Of a DNA stretch of 64,000 nt, positions 26,998-36,566 are shown one piece after another. The position numbers were made by a program, and so were the translations under genes. Source of the stretch: Chryseobacterium binzhouense (GTDB taxonomy: Bacteria; Bacteroidota; Bacteroidia; Flavobacteriales; Weeksellaceae); NCBI RefSeq assembly GCF_007474545.1, contig NZ_VKOG01000003.1, positions 186,001-250,000 on the forward strand. Reading direction: 5' to 3'. How positions within the stretch are numbered: position 1 is the first letter of the stretch; each line of letters begins with the position of its first letter. Below the pieces are notes generated by a model. That model was not told the origin of the DNA and searched no databases. It worked only from the letters and a program-made list of their open reading frames with translations.

Positions 26998-28299
26998 CTA
27001 AATCAACTCACCATACAGGTCAAATTCTTCGGCTGAAGTAATCTTGACATTGGCAAATTCACCAATTGAGATATACTTGTTTTCGGCAGAAACCAATACG
27101 GTATTGTCCACATCCGGAGAATCATATTCAGTACGTCCTACAAAATAATTTCCTTCCTTACGGTCAAAAATGCACTTGTAAACCTCTCCTATTTTTGCCT
27201 GATTCTTTTCCCAGGAAATCTGAGACTGAAGTTCCATGATCTCTTCTACTCTTGCTTCTTTTACTTCCTGCGGAATGTCGTCTTCTAAAACATAAGCAGT
27301 AGTATTTTCTTCGTGAGAATAAGTAAAGCATCCCAATCTGTCGAACTTCTGCATTTTTACCCACTCTTTCAGTTCCTGAAATCTTTCTTCAGTTTCTCCC
27401 GGATAGCCAACAATTAAAGTTGTTCTGATTGCCATATCCGGAACCTTCTCTCTGAATTTGGTCAAAAGAGCATCCGTCTTTTCGTGAGTCGTTCCTCTTT
27501 TCATGGATTTAAGCAAATCTGAATTGATGTGCTGAAGCGGAATATCTATATAATTACAAACTTTTGGTTCTTCACGGATAATATCCAGTACATCTTCCGG
27601 AAAACCACTTGGAAAAGCATAATGAAGACGAATCCATTCGATTCCTTCAACTTTTACCAGCTCTTTTAAAAGGTCGCCTAAAGCTCTTCTTTTATATATA
27701 TCCAAACCGTAATACGTTAAATCCTGAGCGATAAGAATTAATTCTTTTACTCCGACCTTTGCGAGTTTTTCAGCTTCTTTCACTAATTTTTCAATCGGTG
27801 TAGAAACGTGACCGCCTCTCATCAAAGGAATTGCACAGAAAGAACAAGGTCTGTCACAACCTTCAGATATTTTAAGGTAAGCATAATGTTTTGGAGTCGT
27901 TGTTAATCTTTCTCCAACCAATTCATGTTTGTAATCTGCTCCTAAATGTTTCAACAAAATCGGAAGATCCCTCGTTCCGAAATATTGGTCTACATCAGGA
28001 ATTTCTTTTACTAAATCCGGCTTATATCTTTCGGAAAGACATCCTGTAACGAAAACTTTTTCAACCTCACCTCTGTTTTTAGCTTCAACAAAATCAAGTA
28101 TTGTGTTGATTGATTCTTCTTTAGCATTGTCTATAAAGCCACAGGTATTGATCACCACAATGTCTCCTTTGTCTTCGTGCACAACTTCTTTTCCGTTGGC
28201 TTTCAGCTGGCTCATCAGCACTTCAGAATCGTAAACATTCTTGGAGCATCCTAATGTGACGATATTTATTTTCTTCTTCCCTACAGATTTTGTGCGCAT
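26998..28299 (-). CDS. rimO: Ribosomal protein S12 methylthiotransferase
   Basis: A radical-SAM enzyme that adds a methylthio group to an Asp of ribosomal protein S12. The 433-residue protein has the three-Cys N-terminal domain (LGCSKNVYDSEVL, NTCGFIDNAKEES, VTGCLSERY), which holds the auxiliary cluster. The radical-SAM motif CDRPCSFCAIP (CxxxCxxC) follows, and a C-terminal TRAM domain. NTCGFIDNAKEESI points to RimO and not MiaB. Full length. A -7 like box on the minus strand (TAAATTTG, 28341-28348) lies upstream. Confidence 0.93.
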   Translation of the reverse strand: MRTKSVGKKKINIVTLGCSKNVYDSEVLMSQLKANGKEVVHEDKGDIVVINTCGFIDNAKEESINTILDFVEAKNRGEVEKVFVTGCLSERYKPDLVKEIPDVDQYFGTRDLPILLKHLGADYKHELVGERLTTTPKHYAYLKISEGCDRPCSFCAIPLMRGGHVSTPIEKLVKEAEKLAKVGVKELILIAQDLTYYGLDIYKRRALGDLLKELVKVEGIEWIRLHYAFPSGFPEDVLDIIREEPKVCNYIDIPLQHINSDLLKSMKRGTTHEKTDALLTKFREKVPDMAIRTTLIVGYPGETEERFQELKEWVKMQKFDRLGCFTYSHEENTTAYVLEDDIPQEVKEARVEEIMELQSQISWEKNQAKIGEVYKCIFDRKEGNYFVGRTEYDSPDVDNTVLVSAENKYISIGEFANVKITSAEEFDLYGELI

Positions 28300-28352
28300 T
28301 TTATATTGAATAATAAGTATTTAAGTATTTTTTGTGGCTGCAAATTTAAGAA

Positions 28353-28379
28353 TAAAAAAAGAACCGAAAGATTCGGCTC
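28353..28379 (-). terminator. Terminator after rfbC
   Basis: An 8-bp stem (28361-28368 with 28372-28379, one G-U pair) with a T-run on the minus strand (seven A residues, 28354-28360). It ends the polysaccharide locus. Confidence 0.75.
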
Positions 28380-28404
28380 CCTATTTAGATTTATTATAAA
28401 CACT

Positions 28405-28950
28405 TTAATAATTTTTTTCGGAAAATAATGGTGCATTTTGATCCTTCTCTGAAAGAATCATGTCTTTCTCATCTAATTTCCAGTCTATACATAAAGTAGA
28501 GTCATTGAATTTTACACTTCCTTCAGAATCTTTATTGTAAAAATTATCACACTTATAAGAAAAAACGGCAGTTTTACTAATTACAGAAAAACCATGGCCA
28601 AAACCTCTGGGAATATATAATTGAAGTTTGTTTTCGGCAGATAGCTCAATCCCGAACCATTGTCCAAATGTAGAAGAATCTTTCCGAAGATCTACCGCTA
28701 CATCCCAAACACTTCCTTCAAGACATGAAACCAGCTTTGCCTGTGCGTGATCACCTTTTTGTAAATGTAAGCCTCTTAAAACACCATAAGATGATTTTGA
28801 TATATTATCCTGAACGAAATGTCCATTCATACCTGTAAGTTCTTCAAATTTTCTTTCATTAAATTTTTCAAAAAAATAGCCTCTATCGTCCTCAAAAATT
28901 GTTGGTTCGATAATATAACAGTCTTTTAATGGAGTGTGTTTTATTTTCAT
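28405..28950 (-). CDS. rfbC: dTDP-4-dehydrorhamnose 3,5-epimerase
   Basis: Epimerises dTDP-4-keto-6-deoxyglucose at C3 and C5 on the way to dTDP-L-rhamnose. The 181-residue cupin shows the family start MKIKHTPLKDCYIIEPTIFEDDRGYF, then FVQDNISKSSYGVLRGLHLQ (with the catalytic His), GSVWDVAVDLRKDSSTFGQWFGIEL, and YIPRGFGHGF. Full length. The companion rfbA, rfbB and rfbD genes are not in this window. Last gene of the minus-strand polysaccharide locus. Confidence 0.93.
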   Translation of the reverse strand: MKIKHTPLKDCYIIEPTIFEDDRGYFFEKFNERKFEELTGMNGHFVQDNISKSSYGVLRGLHLQKGDHAQAKLVSCLEGSVWDVAVDLRKDSSTFGQWFGIELSAENKLQLYIPRGFGHGFSVISKTAVFSYKCDNFYNKDSEGSVKFNDSTLCIDWKLDEKDMILSEKDQNAPLFSEKNY

Positions 28951-29029
28951 AAATTTTTATACCGTGAGATTATTCATAAGTAAAATACATTATTGCAATA
29001 ATGAGCCCATTGTTTTATACAAAAAAACA

Positions 29030-30016
29030 TTAATTACTATTAAGTGTGAAAACAATTTTTAATGTTTTGAAAATGATTTTTACGTCAAAAAGCACAGAGT
29101 AATTTTTGATATAATACAAATCATATTCTAATTTTTCAAGATTATCTTCCGGTGTAGCTTTTGGCAGGTTTACTTGTGCCCATCCCGTAACTCCAGGTTT
29201 GATAAGATGTCTCAAATCAAACATTGCATTTTCTTCATTACTTATTTTCACATAATACGGTCTTTCTGGTCTCGGACCTATTAAACTCATATCACCTTTT
29301 AAAATATTCCATATTTGTGGGAGTTCATCAATTTTTGTAAGCCTCAGAAATCTTCCTACCATATTTATTCTTTGATCGTTGTTGGTTGTAAAATCACCAC
29401 TATGTTTTAAGACCATTGTTCTGATCTTGTAAATTGTAAAACATTTTGAATTTTTACCTACTCTCTCCTGACTGAACAAGACGCGACCTTTCGATGTAAT
29501 TTTTACTAAAATAAAACCAAAAACTATTAAAGGAATGATGATAGGTAAAAGAAGTATACTTACAAATAGATCAATTGCACGTTTTAGACTAAATTTTTTC
29601 TGATCTTGACCAATGGTAAAAATATCATCAACCAAATATTCATTTTGTAATCTTACTAAAGGGATACGTTTGTTTACATACTCGTAAAACTCATGTGCAT
29701 CATATACAGGTATTCCTTTTTTGCGTGCTGATACAATCTCATTGGCAATATTTTTGTGCAAATGATTTACATTGGTTGTCTCTAATATTATACATTTAAT
29801 ATTAAATTTATCCAGATACTCTGATATTGTGATTCTTGATTGTGAAGAATCATAGGCAATCGCTTTATACTTTTTCTTAAATTTTTTATCGCTAAATAAC
29901 TTTAAAGAAATATCACTTACATTGATGAAAAGACATACCTTTACAGACCCATTTACCTTAAAAACCTGCCTGTTCTCTTTCATTGCCACAAAAGCTTTTG
30001 TTAAACTTTTTTCCAC
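29030..30016 (-). CDS. Polyprenyl glycosylphosphotransferase without N-terminal TM bundle
   Basis: A 328-residue protein that is predicted to transfer a sugar-1-phosphate to undecaprenyl phosphate and start repeat-unit assembly. Residues 20-135 form a soluble Rossmann-like domain (the CoA_binding_3-like part). The catalytic module is at about 140-328: membrane segment FVSILLLPIIIPLIVFGFIL, KIRTM, TKIDELPQIWNILKGDMSLIG and PRPERPYYV, then WAQVNLPKATPEDN. Full-size relatives of about 460 residues have four further TM helices at the N-terminus, which are missing here. The start is a GTG at 30016; an ATG at 29983 is an alternative. The 128 bases upstream (30017-30144) hold no visible remnant. Confidence 0.88.
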   Translation of the reverse strand: MEKSLTKAFVAMKENRQVFKVNGSVKVCLFINVSDISLKLFSDKKFKKKYKAIAYDSSQSRITISEYLDKFNIKCIILETTNVNHLHKNIANEIVSARKKGIPVYDAHEFYEYVNKRIPLVRLQNEYLVDDIFTIGQDQKKFSLKRAIDLFVSILLLPIIIPLIVFGFILVKITSKGRVLFSQERVGKNSKCFTIYKIRTMVLKHSGDFTTNNDQRINMVGRFLRLTKIDELPQIWNILKGDMSLIGPRPERPYYVKISNEENAMFDLRHLIKPGVTGWAQVNLPKATPEDNLEKLEYDLYYIKNYSVLFDVKIIFKTLKIVFTLNSN

Positions 30017-30144
30017 TTAAATCATGTTAAAATTAAAGACATGTTCTTATGCTGTTTACAAATGTATAAAAATACGGAAAAAGTCTTATTTTAAATTTGC
30101 TAAACTATTAATAATATTAAATTTTACCAAATAATCTTATCAAG

Positions 30145-31170
30145 TTATGTATTATAAATTTCTAAATAATCAGTTACCATATTATTAATAGTAAATTTTG
30201 AATAATACTTTTCTAAAGAATTTTCTGCGAACTTATTGTTAATATTTTCATTGCTTAGAATATATTTAATTTTTTCAGCAAAAATCCTATTATCATTAGG
30301 AATTGTATAACCATTTTCATTATTCAAAACAATTTCAGATATACCTCCCACATTTGATGAAACTATAGGTTTTCCATAACTTAGCGCATCTACCAATACA
30401 ATGGGTATACCTTCATAATTTGTAGGAAGAACGAATAAATCTGCTAATTGTATATATTTTTTTGCATTTGGTATAGCCGGAATACAAAATACATTATCCG
30501 GAAGCTGCGCATAATCTTTATCTGTACCTATCCAGACAAAAGCATATTCAGGCAATAGGGCTGCAATTTCTAAAAAACTATCAAACCGCTTTTGAGGAGA
30601 TACTCTGGCAATACACATTACCACTTTTTTGCCTCCAAAATCTTTGAGAAACAAGTCTGATTGTAGTTTTGGTTTTTTAACACCATTATAAACTATAAAT
30701 AATTTTTTTCTAATCCCTTCATTAATTATGTTTTTTTTATCATATTCGCTCGCAAGCACAATTGCCTTACATCTGTTTTTCAGCAATCTTTCAAGAGGTA
30801 AAAATTTTCTGTACGCAATTCTTATTGAGTCAAATCCATGAACCGAATAAACAATTTTATCTTTAGGAAAAGCCAACCGCCCTAAAACTCCAATTTTTGA
30901 TGAGTGAAGGTGTATCACATCAGGTTTAAACTTTCTGTATAAATTTCTTAATTTAAAAAAAGTGATTAAATCTTTAACAACGGAAACATTCCTTACAATT
31001 TCAGAAATTTTGATCTTTTTTATTCGATTGTCTAATGCACTCCACATGGGACCATCTTCACCTGCTGCTATGGCAATTTCATGATCTTGACACATAGAAT
31101 TAGCCAAATGGATAACTACCGATTGTGCACCTCCAAGATCAGAACGGGTTATTACATGTAGAATCTTCAT
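30145..31170 (-). CDS. Glycosyltransferase family 4
   Basis: A 341-residue GT-B glycosyltransferase. The acceptor domain starts KILHVITRSDLGGAQSVVIHLA. The donor-binding half holds VVMCIARVSPQKRFDSFLEIA and NYEGIPIVLVDALSYGKPIV followed by SSNVGGISEIV, the variant of the E-x7-E nucleotide-sugar site. It is cytosolic or membrane-peripheral and adds one sugar to the lipid-linked repeat unit. The sugar is unknown. It sits 34 bases after the preceding GT2 gene. Confidence 0.88.
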   Translation of the reverse strand: MKILHVITRSDLGGAQSVVIHLANSMCQDHEIAIAAGEDGPMWSALDNRIKKIKISEIVRNVSVVKDLITFFKLRNLYRKFKPDVIHLHSSKIGVLGRLAFPKDKIVYSVHGFDSIRIAYRKFLPLERLLKNRCKAIVLASEYDKKNIINEGIRKKLFIVYNGVKKPKLQSDLFLKDFGGKKVVMCIARVSPQKRFDSFLEIAALLPEYAFVWIGTDKDYAQLPDNVFCIPAIPNAKKYIQLADLFVLPTNYEGIPIVLVDALSYGKPIVSSNVGGISEIVLNNENGYTIPNDNRIFAEKIKYILSNENINNKFAENSLEKYYSKFTINNMVTDYLEIYNT

Positions 31171-31204
31171 ATTTATAATCTATTACAAAAATGTATAATT
31201 TAGT

Positions 31205-32023
31205 TTAAATTCTAATATAAAGAGAATATTTTTTTTTCTCTAATTGTACTTTGTTTCTTTTCTTGACAAGAATTTCCTCTAACCCCAAAAGATTAAAAAT
31301 TAAATATATAAAGGTAGAAACAAGATATTTTAAAGAGAATGATAGATATCTTAAAGAAAATGTGTGTGTTTTTATTATATAAAAAACTCCTGACAAGCCT
31401 TTAATATATTTTTTATAATACTGATCACCGACTTCTCTGTAAAAGAGTAATGGTTCTGTTATTATTCTAAAATTATATTTATCTTTTGTACGTAACCAAA
31501 GATCAGTATCTTCTATTCTATAAGCTAATACGTCATAAGGGTTACTTTTAAACCACTCTGTTTTTGCCATTACAGTGGGGTGGATAAATGTATTTGCTGT
31601 TTCAAGATAATTATCTCCTATTTTTCTCCTTAATCCTACAACTTGATCATTCTGATCAATTGAATACACATTTGTACCTAAAACATCTATATCTGGGTTT
31701 TCTTCAAATACATTTAATTGTTTCTCAATCCTCTTAGGATGCATTATATCATCAGCATCCATTCTTGCTAAAAATTCTGTATCTACAATTAGAGGTATCT
31801 GATTAAGACGATTTCCGAGATTAATATTCTTACCATCAGAAATTAGTTTCACTCTCTTATCATAAAGATATTTTTGAGCAATTGATAACGATGAATCTGT
31901 AGAACCATCGTTTATTAAAAGTAATATAAAATCGGAAAAGGTTTGGGCAAGTACAGAAAGTATTGCTGATTCAAAATAGTCTTCAGCATTATAGAAAGGA
32001 ATTGCAATAGTAACTTTTGGCAT
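31205..32023 (-). CDS. Glycosyltransferase family 2
   Basis: A 272-residue GT-A glycosyltransferase. Visible are the start VTIAIPFYNAEDYFESAILS, LLLINDGSTDSSL (nucleotide binding), EFLARMDADDIMHPKR (the DxD metal motif) and YRIEDTDLWLR (the ED acceptor/base motif). It ends in an amphipathic to hydrophobic C-terminal stretch that may hold it at the membrane. The sugar and linkage are unknown. Confidence 0.88.
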   Translation of the reverse strand: MPKVTIAIPFYNAEDYFESAILSVLAQTFSDFILLLINDGSTDSSLSIAQKYLYDKRVKLISDGKNINLGNRLNQIPLIVDTEFLARMDADDIMHPKRIEKQLNVFEENPDIDVLGTNVYSIDQNDQVVGLRRKIGDNYLETANTFIHPTVMAKTEWFKSNPYDVLAYRIEDTDLWLRTKDKYNFRIITEPLLFYREVGDQYYKKYIKGLSGVFYIIKTHTFSLRYLSFSLKYLVSTFIYLIFNLLGLEEILVKKRNKVQLEKKKYSLYIRI

Positions 32024-32090
32024 CTTTTACTGTATTCTACAAATATAAAAAAACAATCTTATAGATTTTTAACTCATAGCTAGTTAAAAA

Positions 32091-33251
32091 TTAAAGATTA
32101 GTTGATTTATCAATATTATTAAGAGCATCAGAAAATCTTTTGGCGGAATTGTTCCAACTTTTTTCTCCAAAAAAATACTTTTGTTCTATATTATTACTTA
32201 TTTTATTTCTTAAATCATTGTTTTCATAAATTTCTATTATGGCTTGTGCAATAGCATTTGAATCTTTTGGTTCTATAATTATTCCTGTTTCCCCATTCTG
32301 CACCATTTCGGGTAATCCTCCCACATTGGTTGCAATAACAGGCTTTTTGAATGCGAAAGCAGACATTATCACCCCGCTTTGAGTAGCATCTGTATAAGGA
32401 CAAACCACAACATTGGCTTGATTAATAAGCTGCGCAAGATTTTGGGGATCAATATAATTATTAATAAAAAAAATATTTTCGAATGATTCATAAGGTTTTA
32501 AATCAAAATCAAAATCTCCACTTCCTGCAATAGTGAGTGAAATCTTACCCTTATATTCAGGATATGATGACAAAATTGTAACAAAACCATCTAATAAATA
32601 TTTAATCCCTTTATATGGCGATATTCTTCCAAAAAATAACACATTAAAGGATTTTGCTTCTACATTTTTATAATCATAGAATCTTAGAAAGTCATAAACC
32701 CCAAGAAAGGATGTAGAAATATGTTTAGGATTAAAATGATAATATTTTATAAAATCATTTTTTTGATTTTCATTAAGTAAAATCTTATGATTAATAAGAT
32801 TAAAATGCAGCTTTCTCAGATACCTGTCTATAAAATAATTTTCTCCGGAATGTAAAAACGGATCATGTACGATCATAAGCATCTTTTTTCGGAAATTTAA
32901 TGTTGACACAAAGTAGGTCAGCATATAATTATCTATTATTATGACATCAGGATTAATTTTTCTCACCCACTGATTAACTTTGTATGAAATGTATAATTTC
33001 TTTAATATATTAATATTTCTTGTTCCCTTTATTACATATGTTTTATCTAAGTTTATAAAGTCTTTTATATGTTGTAACTCTTCTACATTTTTACCTGTTG
33101 TAATAGTTTCCCGGAGTTTAGACCTATCTAGAAAATTACTCACTTTATATAATGCTTCAATAAAGAAGTAAACATCATTATTTTTACTTAAAGCGTTTAC
33201 CAATGAAGCGTTAGCATCTAATGCAAATGCCGAAAGAAATGCAATTTTCAT
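32091..33251 (-). CDS. Glycosyltransferase family 4
   Basis: A 386-residue GT-B enzyme: KIAFLSAFALDANASLVNAL at the start, FNVLFFGRISPYKGIKYLLDG in the hinge region, and VVVCPYTDATQSGVIMSAFA then KKPVIATNVGGLPEMVQNGE in the donor site. It lies 1 base downstream of the EpsG-like gene, so it is translationally close to the polymerase. The codon composition is very AT-rich, as across this locus. Confidence 0.88.
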   Translation of the reverse strand: MKIAFLSAFALDANASLVNALSKNNDVYFFIEALYKVSNFLDRSKLRETITTGKNVEELQHIKDFINLDKTYVIKGTRNINILKKLYISYKVNQWVRKINPDVIIIDNYMLTYFVSTLNFRKKMLMIVHDPFLHSGENYFIDRYLRKLHFNLINHKILLNENQKNDFIKYYHFNPKHISTSFLGVYDFLRFYDYKNVEAKSFNVLFFGRISPYKGIKYLLDGFVTILSSYPEYKGKISLTIAGSGDFDFDLKPYESFENIFFINNYIDPQNLAQLINQANVVVCPYTDATQSGVIMSAFAFKKPVIATNVGGLPEMVQNGETGIIIEPKDSNAIAQAIIEIYENNDLRNKISNNIEQKYFFGEKSWNNSAKRFSDALNNIDKSTNL

Positions 33252-33252
33252 A

Positions 33253-34476
33253 TTATTTTTTTTGAGGATTAAGAATTTTATCCAAATGTTTATTTAAAAT
33301 ATAATATGCTCTACTTATAGTTGGCTGATTCCATAAAATATTTTCGTATTTCCTGATGATATTATTGTTTGAATTTAACATTTTGTAAATCCCAAATAGA
33401 AATAAAATGACAGCAAAAATTATTTTAAATACTCTCTCAAGATTAACGTATAAGTAAGGATAAAGTATCCAATATGACATTACAAAAAGAGTTGTCATCC
33501 TATCTATCAATACAGAATATTCTGACAAGAATAAGTAAGTTAGGGTAAAGATAAAAAACAAGTTATAAAATATATTTGTTAGATAATCATCCATAATATA
33601 TTCTGAAATCTTATCATAAAACTTATACAATAATATAAAAGTGAAAAACTTCTCTATATATCCCATTGTAATCCCATAACCTGTGCTATATAAATCGTCT
33701 TGTGAATAAAATTTTGCCATTAATGCATATTCACCACCAAGTAAATCGCCTATGCCTGTAACTAATGGAGTAATATATTTAATTTGTCCCAGATACAATA
33801 TATTCCCTACAATGAATGCTCCCCATACTACTTGTTGTGGAATTTTCTTGTGAAGAAAAAAATAAAGCGGAAAATAAAAAATCGCAGATGTATGAAAAAA
33901 AAGACCTATAATGTTACAAATATAAAATTTTAATGGATTACGCTCTTTTATAAATTGCAAAGAATAGATAAAAAGAAATAATGATTTTGAATTTCTCATT
34001 AAGTTAAACTCAATAATAAGCCCTGAAAATATAAAAAACATTATAAAACTTAATACATATTGAGGCGAATATTTTTTAAAGAAATAATTCAAGAAAAGTA
34101 CATTAATAAGAGAAGAAACAAACTGTAAAAAAAAATAATCTGGATAAATACTTTTAACTAAAATAACAAAGATTTTAAACCCTGGCTCTACCTTTAAGAT
34201 ATAGTCATTATTTATTCCTGAAAAAAAATTTGATATACCTGCAGAATCTGTAATCACAGGCGCATCTTCAAAAATTGGATAGTAGACAACAAAATCAGTA
34301 TCCATGTAGCCTCTTAATCCAAAGAAAAAGGAAAATAAAACAATACAAATATACCGTATGATAATAATGTTGCTATCACTTTTTCTCATTCTATTTTCCC
34401 ACAGAAATAGAATGAAAAATGCACTAAAAAAAAATATATATGGTATAGAATAATTATAACCAAATGTAGGCTCCAT
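33253..34476 (-). CDS. EpsG-like polysaccharide polymerase (Wzy role)
   Basis: A 407-residue polytopic membrane protein with about ten to eleven hydrophobic helices. It shows EpsG-family features: FFFGLRGYMDTDFVVYYPIF near the start, EPGFKIFVILVKSIYPDY, and GLIIEFNLMRNSKSLFLFIY with the conserved Arg-Asn. The expected role is joining repeat units at the outer face of the inner membrane. Assignment as the polymerase rests on the family resemblance and on its being the only such protein in the locus. Confidence 0.82.
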   Translation of the reverse strand: MEPTFGYNYSIPYIFFFSAFFILFLWENRMRKSDSNIIIIRYICIVLFSFFFGLRGYMDTDFVVYYPIFEDAPVITDSAGISNFFSGINNDYILKVEPGFKIFVILVKSIYPDYFFLQFVSSLINVLFLNYFFKKYSPQYVLSFIMFFIFSGLIIEFNLMRNSKSLFLFIYSLQFIKERNPLKFYICNIIGLFFHTSAIFYFPLYFFLHKKIPQQVVWGAFIVGNILYLGQIKYITPLVTGIGDLLGGEYALMAKFYSQDDLYSTGYGITMGYIEKFFTFILLYKFYDKISEYIMDDYLTNIFYNLFFIFTLTYLFLSEYSVLIDRMTTLFVMSYWILYPYLYVNLERVFKIIFAVILFLFGIYKMLNSNNNIIRKYENILWNQPTISRAYYILNKHLDKILNPQKK

Positions 34477-34489
34477 TAATTAATCGATT

Positions 34490-35407
34490 TTATATTTTAC
34501 AATCTTTAATTGACTTAGATTTTTTTTGGTATAATTTTAAACCTTCAATATAAGCATGTAAAGCTATCTTCCATTGCTTTCTGGAATATTTAAAATATAG
34601 GATAATAAGAATGTAAAGAAAATTATATCCTAGTACATACCATACATATAGGGGTTTGTAGTTTTTTAAAGAAAAATAGACTAAATTCCTCCATAAAAAT
34701 CTTACAGAAAAATCACTCATTTTTCCTGTAGAAGAAGATTCATTATGATAAACAACGGAAGAGAAAATATACCATAGTGACTTTTGATACTTTTCTATTG
34801 CTCTGTATACAAAATCCGTATCGTCATAATAAACAAAATAGTTCTCATCCATTAATCCTACATCATTAAAAACATTTTTTTTCACAAGCATAAAGCATGT
34901 AGGGGCATAAACTACTTGTTTATCATAATCAAACTGACCTATATCTTCTTGTCCTTCTCCATACTGAATTGTAATCCCATTACGCAAGTTGTATCCACCA
35001 CCGGCTGCCCAAATTTTATTAGTTCCATAAAAATAGATTTTCGGAACTACCATATCAGCATCTCTCACTAATAATCCATTTCTTAATTGCTCTATTGAAT
35101 CAGGGTTTAACACAATATCATTATTGGATATTAAAAAAAAATCACAATTATCTTTTAATGCTTTTTTAATCCCAATATTATTCCCTTTTGCCACACCGTA
35201 ATTAGCATCATTTTCAATTATTATAGTTTCAAATGCGTAATGATCTTTTAACCTCTTTGATAATTCTAAAGAACCATCGGGAGATAGGTTATCTACGATA
35301 TATAAAACAAAGTTGCGGTAAGTTTGTTTACTTAAACTTTCAAAAAATTCAGTAAGAACAGGCTCACTATTATACAATATAGTAATAATTCCTATTTTTT
35401 CATTCAT
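34490..35407 (-). CDS. Glycosyltransferase family 2 (rhamnosyltransferase-like)
   Basis: A 305-residue GT-A enzyme. It has IGIITILYNSEPVLTEFFES, LYIVDNLSPDGSLE, DFFLISNNDIVLNP (the NND form of the DxD motif, typical of rhamnosyl- and fucosyltransferase-like GT2) and YFVYYDDTDFVYR. A hydrophobic C-terminal helix lies at about 255-275. It overlaps the upstream epimerase gene by 4 bases, so the two are coupled. The presence of rfbC suits a deoxy-sugar donor, but this is inference. Confidence 0.85.
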   Translation of the reverse strand: MNEKIGIITILYNSEPVLTEFFESLSKQTYRNFVLYIVDNLSPDGSLELSKRLKDHYAFETIIIENDANYGVAKGNNIGIKKALKDNCDFFLISNNDIVLNPDSIEQLRNGLLVRDADMVVPKIYFYGTNKIWAAGGGYNLRNGITIQYGEGQEDIGQFDYDKQVVYAPTCFMLVKKNVFNDVGLMDENYFVYYDDTDFVYRAIEKYQKSLWYIFSSVVYHNESSSTGKMSDFSVRFLWRNLVYFSLKNYKPLYVWYVLGYNFLYILIILYFKYSRKQWKIALHAYIEGLKLYQKKSKSIKDCKI

Positions 35408-36540
35408 TTGTATAATCCTTTATTTTTCATTTCTTCAATAGAGGATTCGTACATATCATAAGGAACTTCTTGTTTATTAACCCAATCAGTAAATTCTTTA
35501 ATTCCTTTATTAAAATCCCATTTCGGTTCAAAATTTAAATCTTGTTTTATTTTTGAAATATCTGCAAAATTATGTCTAATGTCTCCGAGCCTATAGCTGC
35601 CAGTAATATTGATCGGCACTTTGGCTTTATAATACTCTGTTAATTTCTCTGCAACCGTTAAGACATCTGTTGCTATACCTGTACCTACATTATAGATTTT
35701 TCCATCAGCATTCTCATTTTCTAAACCTAGTAATGTTGCCTCAACAACATCATCTATAAAAACAAAATCTCTTGTTTCCTTTCCGTCTTCAAATATATTA
35801 ATAGGATTATTATTCTTTATTCTAGTAGAAAATATAGATAATATTCCTGTGTAAGGATTTGAAAGAGATTGTCCGGGACCGTAAACATTTTGATATCTGT
35901 AAGCTACTGCAGAAATATTTAAGGACTGACAGACAGTAAGAACCAACTGCTCTTGATTCTGCTTTGTAATACCATATACTGAAGTTGGGTGAATCTTACT
36001 ATCTTCAGAAGTAGGTAGCAATTCTACGTTTTTATTACAAATAGGACATTTACATAAAAAATCTCCATTTTTCATATTACTATCTTCTCTAGATAGTGGA
36101 TATACTATCCCATGTTCTGTACATAAATATTTACCTTCACCATATATTGCCCTAGAAGACGCAACAATCACTTTTTTAACGCTATGAACAGAATTGGCTA
36201 ATAAATCAAGAAATAATGCAGTTCCTCCAATATTTATATCGGTATATTTTTGAATTTCATACATAGACTGACCAGTACCTGTTTCAGCAGCTAAATGTAT
36301 AACCGCTTCCTGATTTTCTAAAGCATCAATCCAATCTTGTTTTGACGTTACTGTACCTTTTATAAAATTAACCTTATTTAAGATTTTTTTATATAGAGGA
36401 GATGTAATGATAGGATTTTCGCCATGAATCTGAGGTGAAAGATTATCCAAAACGGTTACATTAATGCCTTTTTCAATTAGTCTTAATGCTAAATTAGAAC
36501 CTATAAATCCTGCCCCGCCTGTAATCAAAATGTTTTTCAT
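35404..36540 (-). CDS. NAD-dependent epimerase, dTDP-L-rhamnose 4-epimerase-like
   Basis: A 378-residue extended short-chain dehydrogenase. The NAD loop is ILITGGAGFIGSNLALRL, the catalytic pair is in SVYGITKQNQE (Tyr-x3-Lys), and a deoxysugar-type end is present. Between the NAD and catalytic parts is an insertion with Cys residues (YLCTEHG, FLCKCPICNKN then LLPTSED). I associate this with WbiB/Tle-like enzymes that make dTDP-6-deoxy-L-talose from dTDP-L-rhamnose. With rfbC in the same locus, that is a reasonable but unproven reading. UDP-glucose 4-epimerase activity is the alternative. Confidence 0.82.
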   Translation of the reverse strand: MKNILITGGAGFIGSNLALRLIEKGINVTVLDNLSPQIHGENPIITSPLYKKILNKVNFIKGTVTSKQDWIDALENQEAVIHLAAETGTGQSMYEIQKYTDINIGGTALFLDLLANSVHSVKKVIVASSRAIYGEGKYLCTEHGIVYPLSREDSNMKNGDFLCKCPICNKNVELLPTSEDSKIHPTSVYGITKQNQEQLVLTVCQSLNISAVAYRYQNVYGPGQSLSNPYTGILSIFSTRIKNNNPINIFEDGKETRDFVFIDDVVEATLLGLENENADGKIYNVGTGIATDVLTVAEKLTEYYKAKVPINITGSYRLGDIRHNFADISKIKQDLNFEPKWDFNKGIKEFTDWVNKQEVPYDMYESSIEEMKNKGLYK

Positions 36541-36566
36541 AAATAGCTTTTTCTTAGTAAGAGAAT